Shown here: positions 34,053 to 42,972 of the stretch, piece by piece | Position numbering within the stretch: the first letter of the stretch is position 1 | Layout of the letters: the number at the start of each line of letters is the position of its first letter | Assembly: GCF_000759025.1 (NCBI RefSeq) | Contig: NZ_JPOS01000016.1 | Coordinates: 62,001-126,000, forward strand | DNA: 64,000 bases | Direction of reading: 5' to 3' | Origin: Phaeodactylibacter xiamenensis | GTDB lineage: Bacteria > Bacteroidota > Bacteroidia > Chitinophagales > Saprospiraceae | Translations under genes and position numbers: made by a program | The notes under the pieces: generated by a model | The model's database searches: none | Told to the model about the DNA's origin: nothing | What the model saw: only the letters and a program-made list of their open reading frames with translations

Positions 34053-35023
34053 CGTTGTATTTTAATGGCTTCAAACTGAGCTGCAGCATCGGCCCAAAGA
34101 CGCTGACGGTTCGGCGCGAGGGCGCGGGCGTGTTCAAGATAAGGCTTGAAAGTTTCAGGCTGCGTTGCCCATTTGTTCAACCAAGATACAATTTCGGTAT
34201 GAGACGGGCAAAGCTCCCCATTACGGCCGGCATCCACGTGGTTGGGCACATTGCCCCCGGCATAGGCCAAAATAGGCAACCCTGCCGCTGCTGCTTCCTG
34301 CAGGGCCATACCGTAGGTCTCTATATAGGCAGCCGAAATCAACAGGTTGGAACGGGCGTAGGCTGCCTGCAGGGCTTCCTGCGTCAGCGTGCCCAGGTAG
34401 TGTACGCCTTCCAGCTTTTCCACAACCGACAGGCACTGTTTGGCGTATGCGGGTTCCATGTCCTGATTACCAGCCAAACTGAGCACTACGCCTTCAGGGG
34501 GCGCGGCTGCCCAGGCGTTCAGCAGGGGCAGTATACCTTTCCTTTCCACTACATTAGCGACCACTATGGCTTGAATAGGATGGGCGGTTTTGTCCTGCAC
34601 CACCGGCAGCTGTTTTAAAGCGGGCTCAATCACCTCAATGGGCTTGGAAACATCCCGGCCCTGCAGGTAATCCGCCGTGTAGGGGCTTGTCGCCAAATAC
34701 CAGCCAAAGTGGCGTAGCCAGGGCCATTCCTTTTCCCGAAACCAGTCTGCCCCCTTCCACCCCGCCGGTGGGTGCAGGCTTTGCAGGTGGTGCACGATCA
34801 GCCCGGATTGCTTCGCAAGTGCAGGTGGCAGCGTTGGGGCAAGTAGAGTGTCTGTGAGCATCGGCACCCCTTCCGGCAGGCCCTCCGGCTGGGCACTTTC
34901 GTAAATGGGGTGCCCCAGCTCCCGCAGGGCATCGATCAGGTGGCGGTTGTAGAGATTGCCACCAGACACAAAGGCTCCGGTGTCGGGAATGAGGAAAGCG
35001 TACGCTTGCTTCTTAGGCTTCAT
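34049..35023 (-). CDS. GT4-type glycosyltransferase of the pterin-like cluster
   Basis: 324 residues from MKPKKQAYAFLIPDTG at 35023 (a longer frame overlaps the previous gene further and lacks conservation). The GT-B pattern is visible: GAFVSGGNLYNRHLIDAL at the N-terminus, IVVANVVERKGILPLLNAW, LISAAYIETYGMALQEAAA with the donor-binding E-x7-E, and GGNVPNHVDAGRNGEL. It overlaps the PTPS-like gene by 11 bases. In this cluster it probably attaches a sugar to a pterin- or pyrimidine-like compound, by analogy with cyanopterin and limipterin glycosides. The acceptor is not shown by sequence. Confidence 0.75.
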   Translation of the reverse strand: MKPKKQAYAFLIPDTGAFVSGGNLYNRHLIDALRELGHPIYESAQPEGLPEGVPMLTDTLLAPTLPPALAKQSGLIVHHLQSLHPPAGWKGADWFREKEWPWLRHFGWYLATSPYTADYLQGRDVSKPIEVIEPALKQLPVVQDKTAHPIQAIVVANVVERKGILPLLNAWAAAPPEGVVLSLAGNQDMEPAYAKQCLSVVEKLEGVHYLGTLTQEALQAAYARSNLLISAAYIETYGMALQEAAAAGLPILAYAGGNVPNHVDAGRNGELCPSHTEIVSWLNKWATQPETFKPYLEHARALAPNRQRLWADAAAQFEAIKIQR

Positions 35024-35384
35024 AGGCCGCCCAGGCTTCGTGGGATTCCCCGAGGACGACCTTGATACGGCCATCAAACTGATCGGCCACCGCTGCCTTT
35101 ACCTGCCCGTGAATGTACAGAGCCAGAAACTCGGTAGTCGTCAGCTTGCCTTTGAATTGCGGCAGCTCGTCCAGGTTTTGATAATCCAGAGGGGCGAGGG
35201 CTTTCTTGAGCGCATCGTGGGCGAGCGCAATATCGATAACGATGCCCATCTCCGTGAGTTGTTGGCTGTAGAAGGTTACATCGGTAACGTAGGTCGCGCC
35301 ATGCAACCGCTGTGCCGGCCCAAAGTCCGGGTGTGGCAGGGAGTGCGCAATCATAATGTGCTGTCGGATGGTAACGCTGAACAT
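35013..35384 (-). CDS. Degenerate 6-pyruvoyl-tetrahydropterin synthase/QueD homologue
   Basis: 123 residues in the PTPS fold: IMIAHSLPHP with His14, FGPAQRLHGATYVTDV, GIVIDIALAHDALK, PLDYQNLDEL, TTTEFLALYI and VVLGESHEAWAAY. The usual zinc ligand pair HGH is HGA here (28-30) and the protein has no cysteine, so the catalytic Cys of PTPS and QueD is absent. It may have altered chemistry or only bind a substrate. Three bases separate it from the preceding dehydrogenase gene. Confidence 0.72.
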   Translation of the reverse strand: MFSVTIRQHIMIAHSLPHPDFGPAQRLHGATYVTDVTFYSQQLTEMGIVIDIALAHDALKKALAPLDYQNLDELPQFKGKLTTTEFLALYIHGQVKAAVADQFDGRIKVVLGESHEAWAAYEA

Positions 35385-35387
35385 ATC

Positions 35388-36341
35388 TTAGATTTTGGAT
35401 GAATAATCGAAGGCGGTACCCAGGGGAGGCATGACGCCCGAGCGCAGTTCCTCAAAAAAAGCCGGGGCTTGCGCGAACGGTAGCACCTGTGTGATATGAG
35501 CATCGTAGCCCGGGTCTTTGAGCAATTCCATCACCACGGCTTTTCGGCGGCGGAAATCCCAGCGTGCCCGGTGGCCTGACGGAAGATTGGCTACCTGAGA
35601 ACTGATGATTTGCTTGCGCCCGTAGTGGAAATCGCCGCCCAGCTGCACTTTTGCTTCCCGCTCGCCGTACCAGCTCAATTCAATAATTTTGCCCTCCTGC
35701 CCCACCGCGTCTATGGCCTGCTGCAGCCCTCCTCCGGTAGCGGAGGTGTGAAAAGCGAGGTCTGCCGGCTGTCCGTCCCATACTTCAAACCCCATATCCA
35801 GGTGCTGCGACCGGCGTTGTTCATCGGTTTCTGCCACCTGCACCTGCACGCCCGGCATACGGGATAGCGTCCGGGATAATAGCCCGCCGATCATCCCGAA
35901 GCCTACCACCAGTACCCGGTCGCCCAGGCTGACACCGCTGTCCCAGATGGCGTTCACCACCGTCTCCATATTGCTGGCAAGGGTTGCCCGCAGTGGGGGG
36001 ACTTCCTTCGGTATAGGGAAAAGGGCTTCAGCAGGCGCACAGATTTCCGTTTGATGGGGCCAGAGGGTATGCACCATTTGCTTATGCAGCGGATGACCAG
36101 GAGCTTCCACTTTCCCTACCCAGGAATAGCCGTAGGTCAGTGGGAAGCTGAAGGTGCCGATCATACCGGGTACCCGCATATCGGTATGCAGGGAACGGGG
36201 CACCCCGCCGGTGGCAACGAGGCGTTCTGTGCCGGTGCTGACCAGGGAGTAATGGGCCTGTACGCGCAGCCCCTCATCAGTCTGCTCAGCGGGCTGAATG
36301 GCGGATTGGGTATCTGAAAGGTGCCATAGGGCATGAGGCAT
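35388..36341 (-). CDS. Medium-chain zinc-type dehydrogenase (BchC-like)
   Basis: 317 residues. The N-terminal half (LVSTGTERLVATGGVPRS, GTFSFPLTYGYSWVGKVEAP, CAPAEALFPIPKEVP) and the Rossmann motif VLVVGFGMIGGLLSRTL place it among the zinc-binding MDR proteins related to BchC and sorbitol dehydrogenase. The classic zinc-site Cys is replaced. It lies two to three bases from both neighbours in the riboflavin/pterin-like operon, so it probably oxidises or reduces a side-chain alcohol of the pathway intermediate. Confidence 0.75.
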   Translation of the reverse strand: MPHALWHLSDTQSAIQPAEQTDEGLRVQAHYSLVSTGTERLVATGGVPRSLHTDMRVPGMIGTFSFPLTYGYSWVGKVEAPGHPLHKQMVHTLWPHQTEICAPAEALFPIPKEVPPLRATLASNMETVVNAIWDSGVSLGDRVLVVGFGMIGGLLSRTLSRMPGVQVQVAETDEQRRSQHLDMGFEVWDGQPADLAFHTSATGGGLQQAIDAVGQEGKIIELSWYGEREAKVQLGGDFHYGRKQIISSQVANLPSGHRARWDFRRRKAVVMELLKDPGYDAHITQVLPFAQAPAFFEELRSGVMPPLGTAFDYSSKI

Positions 36342-36343
36342 AG

Positions 36344-37339
36344 TTACTTGCTTTTTGGCGTGGCGGTGACTTCCGGCATTTCCGGAGCCGCCTGTTGTAT
36401 GTTTTCGGGGATGCCCACAAACATCATGGTATCGCCCACCGGCTCAAAGGTGAAGCTACGAAAGGCAATAGCTTCGTCTACTTTGGCGATTGGCGCGAAT
36501 TGCACGGCGCCCATACCGGAACCAAACAGCATAGGCGAAATATGCAGCTGCAGGATATCCACTGCGCCGTCTTTCAGGAAGCGGGAAGTGGTGGTGGGGC
36601 CTCCTTCCAGGTACACGGTCCGAATGCCGCGGCTATACAGCGCCTTTAGTACCCGAACGGAACACACCCTGCCCTCATCAGGCAAGTCTGGCAATTGTGT
36701 ATAGTCTACCGGCGCATCCACGCGGGCATCCGCAGCACCGTATACAAAGATGGGCTGATCGCAGGCCTGCAGCAGGGAATCGTAATCCGCATCGGGCCGG
36801 CCCACTACCACACGGACGGGATGCTCGCCGGCGACATGCCGCACCGTCAGCCGGGGGCGGTCGCAGGCCAGGGTGCCACCACCAATCAGTACGGCATCAC
36901 ACAGCGCACGCATGCGGTGGGCGTGCACCAGGTTTTCGTCATTGCCAATCCATTTGGAGTGGCCGGATTCAGTGGCGATTTTACCGTCCAGCGACTGTGC
37001 AAAGTGGGCTACCGTACAGGCGCGCTGCATGTGGTCAGCCATTTGGGGCAAAAAGAGGTAGGGCAGGTAGGTCCGCAGGTATTGCAGGGTAGTCGCATCA
37101 AAGTCCCCGTTCTTGAGTATGCTAAACCGTAAAGCATCTGTTTTTTGGAGGTGGGCCTGACCGGGAAGAGGATCGTGTGTACCTGTGCCGAGCCCGATAT
37201 AAACAACTTTGTCTCCGGAAAGCGGCTCATTAAGAGCGGCTTTGCCGGATGTGGAAAGGCAGGCAAAATGGACAGGCTGAGTGGTGCGTGACAGAGCCGT
37301 ACGCAATGCTAAAGTCCCATTCCATAGCCCATCTGTCAT
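36344..37339 (-). CDS. RibD-C-type pyrimidine/dihydrofolate reductase with N-terminal extension
   Basis: 331 residues. The reductase domain begins near residue 105: CTVAHFAQSLDGKIATESGH, SKWIGNDENLVHAHRMRALC, DAVLIGGGTLACDRPRLTVR, and YLEGGPTTTSRFL near the C-terminus. This is the RibD C-terminal/YwjB reductase fold, which reduces the ribose of the GTP cyclohydrolase II product. The N-terminal ~100 residues are not the RibD deaminase domain (no HAE...PCxxxxC zinc motif), so the protein is reductase-only with an unidentified extension. It follows ribA by 3 bases. Confidence 0.82.
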   Translation of the reverse strand: MTDGLWNGTLALRTALSRTTQPVHFACLSTSGKAALNEPLSGDKVVYIGLGTGTHDPLPGQAHLQKTDALRFSILKNGDFDATTLQYLRTYLPYLFLPQMADHMQRACTVAHFAQSLDGKIATESGHSKWIGNDENLVHAHRMRALCDAVLIGGGTLACDRPRLTVRHVAGEHPVRVVVGRPDADYDSLLQACDQPIFVYGAADARVDAPVDYTQLPDLPDEGRVCSVRVLKALYSRGIRTVYLEGGPTTTSRFLKDGAVDILQLHISPMLFGSGMGAVQFAPIAKVDEAIAFRSFTFEPVGDTMMFVGIPENIQQAAPEMPEVTATPKSK

Positions 37340-37342
37340 TAC

Positions 37343-37963
37343 TTATAGCTTAAAAAGATGCCCCATTTCGTCCTGCTTGGTCTTGAGGTAATCAAAATTT
37401 TCTTTTTGTGGCTTAATGATGAGCGGCACGCGGGCGATCACGTCGATTTCCGCATCGTCAAAAGCATTGATTTTTTCGGGGTTATTGGTCAGCAGGTTGA
37501 TTTTGTCGATCCCCAGTTCCTGCAGCATTTCGATGGCGATGTTGTACTGCCGGGCGTCCACTTCCAGTCCCAGGTGGATATTGGCATCCACGGTATTCAT
37601 GCCTTTGTCTTGCAGGTTATAGGCCTTCAGCTTGTTGATGATGCCGATGCCCCGACCTTCCTGCCGCAGGTACAGGACCACGCCCCCGTGCTCAGCGGCC
37701 AGGCGCAGAGCTTCCGCCAGTTGCTCCCCGCAATCGCAGCGTTTGGAGCCAAAAAGGTCACCGGTAATGCATTCAGAGTGCAGGCGCACCAGAATAGGGC
37801 CGGAGGGGTCAGCGTCTTTATGGATGAGCGCCAGGTGCGGCATCCAATCCTCATCACTTTCTGAAAAGGCGACCATATTGAACTCGCCCCAGGGCGTTGG
37901 GATCATGGCTTCTGCCTGCCGTTTCATTGCTGTTGCGTTTTTTTGCTGAATCTGCTTTACCAT
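37343..37963 (-). CDS. ribA: Stand-alone GTP cyclohydrolase II
   Basis: 206 residues from MVKQIQQKNATAMKRQ. Starts at 38011 and 37927 are also possible. The zinc site SECITGDLFGSKRCDCGEQ with three Cys, the catalytic LRQEGRGIGI and GLEVDARQYNIA are all intact. It opens GTP to 2,5-diamino-6-ribosylaminopyrimidinone phosphate, the first riboflavin step. In many Bacteroidota the housekeeping enzyme is fused to RibB. This lone copy heads a six-gene operon without ribB, ribE or ribH, which argues for a specialised pathway branching from the same intermediate. Confidence 0.88.
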   Translation of the reverse strand: MVKQIQQKNATAMKRQAEAMIPTPWGEFNMVAFSESDEDWMPHLALIHKDADPSGPILVRLHSECITGDLFGSKRCDCGEQLAEALRLAAEHGGVVLYLRQEGRGIGIINKLKAYNLQDKGMNTVDANIHLGLEVDARQYNIAIEMLQELGIDKINLLTNNPEKINAFDDAEIDVIARVPLIIKPQKENFDYLKTKQDEMGHLFKL

Positions 37964-38173
37964 CCCCTTTGTATCATTAGCGCGGTGGCTGCCGGTTGTT
38001 AGAGCAGGCACCTGATCATTCTTTTATTTCTTTTCAAACCTTATTTCACGCGAAAAGTTTTGATGAGCGGAGAATGCAGGCTTCAGGCTTCTCCTCCTGG
38101 AAAAGGACGATGGCTCTGCTATCCACTTTCACCTTCTGTGACGAATATCATTTTACCTTTAAAAAACTAATCC

Positions 38174-38181
38174 TACCTTTG
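38174..38181 (+). promoter_or_regulatory. Bacteroidota -7 box TACCTTTG
   Basis: Matches TAnnTTTG 23 bases before the ATG of the His-rich protein, so it probably drives the metal-efflux operon. Confidence 0.5.
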
Positions 38182-38203
38182 AAGTGTATTTGAGATAGTC
38201 ACC

Positions 38204-38599
38204 ATGAAGAACATTGCTCAATTTATGGCGTTTTATTTTCTGCTCGGCAGTTTCCTGCCCGGAGCGGACTTTAGCCAGTTGAGCAAACTCCCGGCAGCAC
38301 TCCGACACTTTCAGTTGCATAAAGAACTGGCTGCCGATCAGGGCGACACAGTGTCATTCCACCACTTCATGGGTGCGCATTTCTGGAATCCTGACCATCA
38401 CGACCATGGTGACGGAGGTCAAAGCCATAAAGATCTGCCGCTGAAGCATGTCCATTCTTTCGACCACCTGGTCCTGGAATTTCCTTACATCCTGGCACCT
38501 GCACCGGCAGAAACCACCCATTTCCTTACGGAGAAGCCGCTTAACTTTCTGCCACACCACCACCTCACAAACGTTTTCCGACCACCCATTCAGGCCTGA
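38204..38599 (+). CDS. His-rich exported protein of the metal-efflux operon
   Basis: 131 residues. A hydrophobic N-terminus (MKNIAQFMAFYFLLGSFLPG) is likely a signal peptide. The middle holds many His and Asp (FHHFMGAHFWNPDHHDHGDG, LKHVHSFDHLV, PHHHLTNVF). Small His-rich proteins commonly precede CusA-type pumps in Bacteroidota and may bind the metal in the periplasm. 66 bases before the pump gene. Confidence 0.7.
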   Translation: MKNIAQFMAFYFLLGSFLPGADFSQLSKLPAALRHFQLHKELAADQGDTVSFHHFMGAHFWNPDHHDHGDGGQSHKDLPLKHVHSFDHLVLEFPYILAPAPAETTHFLTEKPLNFLPHHHLTNVFRPPIQA

Positions 38600-38665
38600 T
38601 TAGTATTCTGCTTTACCGGCGGAGCGATCTCCGCTATTCTTTTTCAAGTCTGAATTGAACCACAC

Positions 38666-41600
38666 ATGATCAAAGCAATCATTGAGTTTTCCGTACGGAA
38701 TAAACTCATCATTCTCCTGTTGGTAGCGGGGTTGATCAGCGCAGGTATTTACAGCCTGTCCCGTCTCCCCATTGATGCGGTACCTGACATCACCAACAAT
38801 CAGGTGCAAATTGTAACCGTCTCCGGCTCTCTGGCTCCTCAGGAAGTCGAGCAGTTTATCACCTACCCTGTCGAAATCGCTGTAGCGAATATACCGGACG
38901 TTACCGAAATCCGCTCCATCTCCCGCTTCGGGCTATCAGTCGTTACCGTAGTATTCGAGCCCGGTGTACCTATATTACAGGCCCGGCAGTATGTCAAAGA
39001 ACAACTAGGCATGGCCGAGCAGGAAATCCCGCCCGGACTGGGCACACCGGAGCTGATGCCGATTACCACCGGGCTGGGCGAAATCTACCAGTATGTCCTG
39101 CGCGTGAAGCCTGGCTATGAGGATCAGTACAGCCCTATGGAGCTGCGCACCATTCAGGACTGGATCGTTAAACGCCAAATGGCAGGCACCAAGGGCATTA
39201 TCGAAATCAGCAGCTTCGGGGGCTACCTCAAGCAGTACGAGGTCGCCCTTGACCCCGTCACCCTGCAGGGCTACGACATTGCCATCAGCGAGGTCTTCGA
39301 TGCCCTGGCCCGCAACAACCAAAACAGCGGTGGCAGCTACATCGAAAAAAACACCAATGCCTACTACATCCGTACCGAAGGTATGGTGCAGAGCTTTGAA
39401 GATATCGAGCAAATCGTGGTGGCTACCCGCAACGGCACGCCCGTGCTGATCCGCGATGTGGGCGAGGTGCAGCTCGGCAGCCCCAAGCGCTTCGGGGCGA
39501 TGACGATGGATGGGAAAGGCGAAGCCGTTGGGGGCATTACCCTCATGTTCAAAGACGCCAACTCCTCGGAAGCTATCGCCAATGTACACGACCGGGTGGA
39601 ACAGGTCCGGGAATCCCTGCCGGAAGGCATAGAGCTTTATCCCTATCTCGACCGCTCTGTACTCGTCGGCAAAACCATCAACACCGTCAAAAACAACCTG
39701 CTGGAAGGCGGGCTGATCGTAGTCTTCGTTCTGGTGCTCCTGCTGGGCAACCTGCGGGCGGGGCTTATCGTAGCTTCGGTTATCCCCCTTGCTATGCTTT
39801 TTGCCCTCATCCTGATGAGCTACTTCGGCCTGTCAGCCAACCTCATGAGCCTCGGTGCTATCGACTTTGGTATTGTGGTGGATGGGGCCGTGATTATTGT
39901 GGAAGGGGTGCTCCACGGCTTATTCACTTACCATATCGGCAAAAAGCTGACGCAGGCGCAGATGGACAATATTATCATCGACGAGTCTGCCAAGCTCTTC
40001 CGTGCAGCGGTATTTGGGGTATTTATTATCCTCACGGTGTTTATCCCGATCATGACGCTCACGGGTATTGAGGGAAAGATGTTCCGGCCTATGGCGATGA
40101 CGTTCAGCTTTGCGGTGCTGGGTGCGCTTATCCTTTCGCTCACCTATGTACCGATGATGACCGCCTGGGTGATGCCGCGAAATATAAAAGCCCACAAAAC
40201 TTTTGCAGACCGTATCGTTAACTTTTTACGCAAGCTCTACCGCCCCACACTTGAGGGTGCGCTACGCCTGCCACAACTGGTGCTGGGTGCCACACTTGTA
40301 GTCCTGATTGGCTCCATGCTCCTGTTCCGTACCCTGGGCGCTGAATTCCTCCCTACCCTGGAAGAAGGCGACCTGGCCATGCAGATGGCTATTCAGCCAG
40401 GCAGCTCCCTGCAGGAGAGCGTAAAAACCGCTGGCAAAGCCGAAAAAATCCTCCTCGACCATTTCCCGGAAGTGGAGCATGTTGTTTCCAAAATCGGTAC
40501 AGCCGAAGTCCCCACCGACCCTATGGCTATCGAGGATGCCGACATCATGATCATCCTCAAACCGCAGGGAGAATGGGTCAGCGCTACGGACCGGGAGGGG
40601 CTGGTTGATGCTATGAAGGAAAAACTGGAAGTCATTGCCGGTGCTTCTTTTGAGTTTACCCAGCCCATTCAGTTGCGCTTCAATGAGCTGCTGACCGGTG
40701 CCAAGACGGATATCGCCGTGAAGATTTTCGGGGAGAATACCACCGTGCTCAAACAGCAGGCCGACCGGGCGGCGGACATCATCAAAGGGATTCCTGGTGC
40801 CGGCGACGTCAAAGTGGAACAAACCGAGGGCCTGCCCCAACTGATGGTCGAATTCAACCGGCCGAAGATTGCGGAGTACGGGTTAGATATTGAACAGCTC
40901 AACACCCTGGTGCGCACTGCTTTTGCCGGGGAGACGGCAGGGGTAGTCTTTGAGAATGAGCGAAAGTTCGATCTCGTGGTCCGTCTCGATCAGCCAAGCC
41001 GTCAGGAACTTGACCTGCAGCAGCTGTTCGTCCACCTGCCCGACGGTCGGTCACTGCCGATGAGCGAGGTCGCCAAAGTGCATTACACCGAGGGCCCCAT
41101 GCAGATTTCCCGGGAAGGCACCCGCCGCCGCATCAACATCGGGGTGAATGTGCGCGACCGGGACGTGGCAAGCCTGGTGGCTGATATCGAATCGCAGCTC
41201 AAATCCGGGCTCGATTTGCCTGCCGGTTATTACATTAAGTACGGTGGGCAGTTTGAGAACCTGGAGGCGGCCAAAGCCCGGCTTGGAGTCGCCGTACCGG
41301 CAGCCCTGGCACTGATCTTTGTTTTGCTCTACTTCACCTTTGGCAAACTGAAATACGCGCTGATGATCTTCACGGCCGTGCCTACGGCTGCTGTTGGGGG
41401 TATCCTGGGGCTCTGGGCCAGGGGCATGCCGTTCAGTATTTCGGCGGGTGTTGGGTTTATCGCCCTGTTTGGCGTGGCGGTGCTGAATGGTATCGTACTC
41501 ATTAGCCACTTCAACCGGTTGCGGTACGAAGAAGGGTACACAGATATCCGGAAGGTCGTCATTGATGGCGGGCTGGCACGGATGCGCCCCGTGGTCATGA

Positions 41601-42952
41601 CCGCCACGGTGGCAGCGCTGGGCTTTTTGCCGATGGCGCTTTCCACCTCTAATGGCGCTGAAGTGCAAAAGCCACTGGCGACGGTCGTTATCGGCGGGCT
41701 GATCACGGCGACGCTGCTCACCCTGCTCGTCCTGCCGGTGCTTTACTACCTGGCGAATAAGAATCTGAAACCTTCTGTGCCCGGTGCGGCAGTCATCGCC
41801 TTACTCCTACTGGCAACACCAGCACTGGCTCAACAGCAGCTCACACTGGACTACGCCACACAGCAGGCGCTGGAGCTTAATCCGGACCTCCAAAACGGCA
41901 CACTGAGCATCCAACAGGCGCAATTGGGCATTACCGCAGCCCGCGAGATCCCCCAAACGGAGTTCATGGCCGGCTTCGGGCAGTACAACACCACGATGGG
42001 GGATTATCAGGTTTCGATTACGCAGCCCTTGTCTCCATTCGGTTTGAATAAAAAGCAGGAGGCTGCTGCCCGCGCTCAGCTGGCGCTGTCTGGTAGCCAA
42101 CAGGCGTTGCTGGAGCATCAGGTCAACTTTGGCATCAGGCAGGCACGGCAAAGCTGGCTGGCCGAACAGGCGCGTCTGCAATTGTACCAACGGCAGGAGA
42201 AGGTGTTTCAAAATCTGGCCGACCGGGCAGCCCTTCAGCTGCGGGCCGGTGCCATCGACCGCTTGTCGTACACCCTGGCTCAACAGCAACTCACGCAGGC
42301 CCAAAGCGCAAGCCGGCAAGCCCTTCAACAGGAGGAACAGGCTTTCCGCCGTTTCCAGCAACTGGCGTACAGTCCGGCCTCGGTCCGGCCTGTAGACTCC
42401 CTCGAGGTGCTCCCTGCAGGGATGGCAGACACTACGACCGCCCTACAGGCTTTCCTGCGCCCGCTGGAACAGGAAATGCAGACCGCTACTGCAAATGCAG
42501 AGGTGGAAGCCCAACGCCTGCAGCCACAGTTGTCCTTTGGGTATATGCAACAAAGCATCCGACCTGACATCCCACTGAATGCCGTTCAGATCGGGCTGCG
42601 GGCACCGGTTTTCCAAAAAAGTCAGCGCGCCCGCATCGCTCAGGCAGAGCTGGAGGCGACCAAAGCTGCTCAGCAACTGCAGGGGCAGCGGCAGCAGCTC
42701 GAACAGGAACGGCAGATGGCTCAGGTGCAATGGCAGCAACTGGCCCGGCAACTGGGAGAACAGGGCCCGGCACTACTGGCTCAGGCCCGGCAGCTGCGGC
42801 AGCTCGCCCAACTGCAACTGGAGCAGGGGGAAGTCAACTACTTTCAGTACGCTCAGAGCCTAAATGCTGCCCTGAGCAGCGAGCTCGAACGCATCAACCT
42901 CACGGCCCGCTACAATCAGGCAGTGCTGTACCTCGAATTTCTATCTCAGTAA
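38666..42952 (+). CDS. CusA/CzcA heavy-metal RND pump fused to a TolC-like domain
   Basis: 1428 residues. The first ~1030 are a heavy-metal RND transporter (SVRNKLIILLLVAGLISAGI, LPIDAVPDITNNQVQI, twelve membrane helices, GAIDFGIVVDGAVIIVEG with the proton-relay acid, AEFLPTLEEGDLAMQ). A second signal-like hydrophobic stretch (AAVIALLLLATPALAQQQ, about 1040-1057) leads into an outer-membrane-factor domain (LDYATQQALELNPDLQN ... long Gln-rich coiled coils). Inner-membrane pump and channel-like part are thus in one frame, an architecture known in Bacteroidota. Exports Cu/Ag or Zn/Co/Cd. The metal cannot be read from sequence. Adaptor gene follows. Confidence 0.88.
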   Translation: MIKAIIEFSVRNKLIILLLVAGLISAGIYSLSRLPIDAVPDITNNQVQIVTVSGSLAPQEVEQFITYPVEIAVANIPDVTEIRSISRFGLSVVTVVFEPGVPILQARQYVKEQLGMAEQEIPPGLGTPELMPITTGLGEIYQYVLRVKPGYEDQYSPMELRTIQDWIVKRQMAGTKGIIEISSFGGYLKQYEVALDPVTLQGYDIAISEVFDALARNNQNSGGSYIEKNTNAYYIRTEGMVQSFEDIEQIVVATRNGTPVLIRDVGEVQLGSPKRFGAMTMDGKGEAVGGITLMFKDANSSEAIANVHDRVEQVRESLPEGIELYPYLDRSVLVGKTINTVKNNLLEGGLIVVFVLVLLLGNLRAGLIVASVIPLAMLFALILMSYFGLSANLMSLGAIDFGIVVDGAVIIVEGVLHGLFTYHIGKKLTQAQMDNIIIDESAKLFRAAVFGVFIILTVFIPIMTLTGIEGKMFRPMAMTFSFAVLGALILSLTYVPMMTAWVMPRNIKAHKTFADRIVNFLRKLYRPTLEGALRLPQLVLGATLVVLIGSMLLFRTLGAEFLPTLEEGDLAMQMAIQPGSSLQESVKTAGKAEKILLDHFPEVEHVVSKIGTAEVPTDPMAIEDADIMIILKPQGEWVSATDREGLVDAMKEKLEVIAGASFEFTQPIQLRFNELLTGAKTDIAVKIFGENTTVLKQQADRAADIIKGIPGAGDVKVEQTEGLPQLMVEFNRPKIAEYGLDIEQLNTLVRTAFAGETAGVVFENERKFDLVVRLDQPSRQELDLQQLFVHLPDGRSLPMSEVAKVHYTEGPMQISREGTRRRINIGVNVRDRDVASLVADIESQLKSGLDLPAGYYIKYGGQFENLEAAKARLGVAVPAALALIFVLLYFTFGKLKYALMIFTAVPTAAVGGILGLWARGMPFSISAGVGFIALFGVAVLNGIVLISHFNRLRYEEGYTDIRKVVIDGGLARMRPVVMTATVAALGFLPMALSTSNGAEVQKPLATVVIGGLITATLLTLLVLPVLYYLANKNLKPSVPGAAVIALLLLATPALAQQQLTLDYATQQALELNPDLQNGTLSIQQAQLGITAAREIPQTEFMAGFGQYNTTMGDYQVSITQPLSPFGLNKKQEAAARAQLALSGSQQALLEHQVNFGIRQARQSWLAEQARLQLYQRQEKVFQNLADRAALQLRAGAIDRLSYTLAQQQLTQAQSASRQALQQEEQAFRRFQQLAYSPASVRPVDSLEVLPAGMADTTTALQAFLRPLEQEMQTATANAEVEAQRLQPQLSFGYMQQSIRPDIPLNAVQIGLRAPVFQKSQRARIAQAELEATKAAQQLQGQRQQLEQERQMAQVQWQQLARQLGEQGPALLAQARQLRQLAQLQLEQGEVNYFQYAQSLNAALSSELERINLTARYNQAVLYLEFLSQ

Positions 42953-42972
42953 TCCAATTTAAAACAACCACC

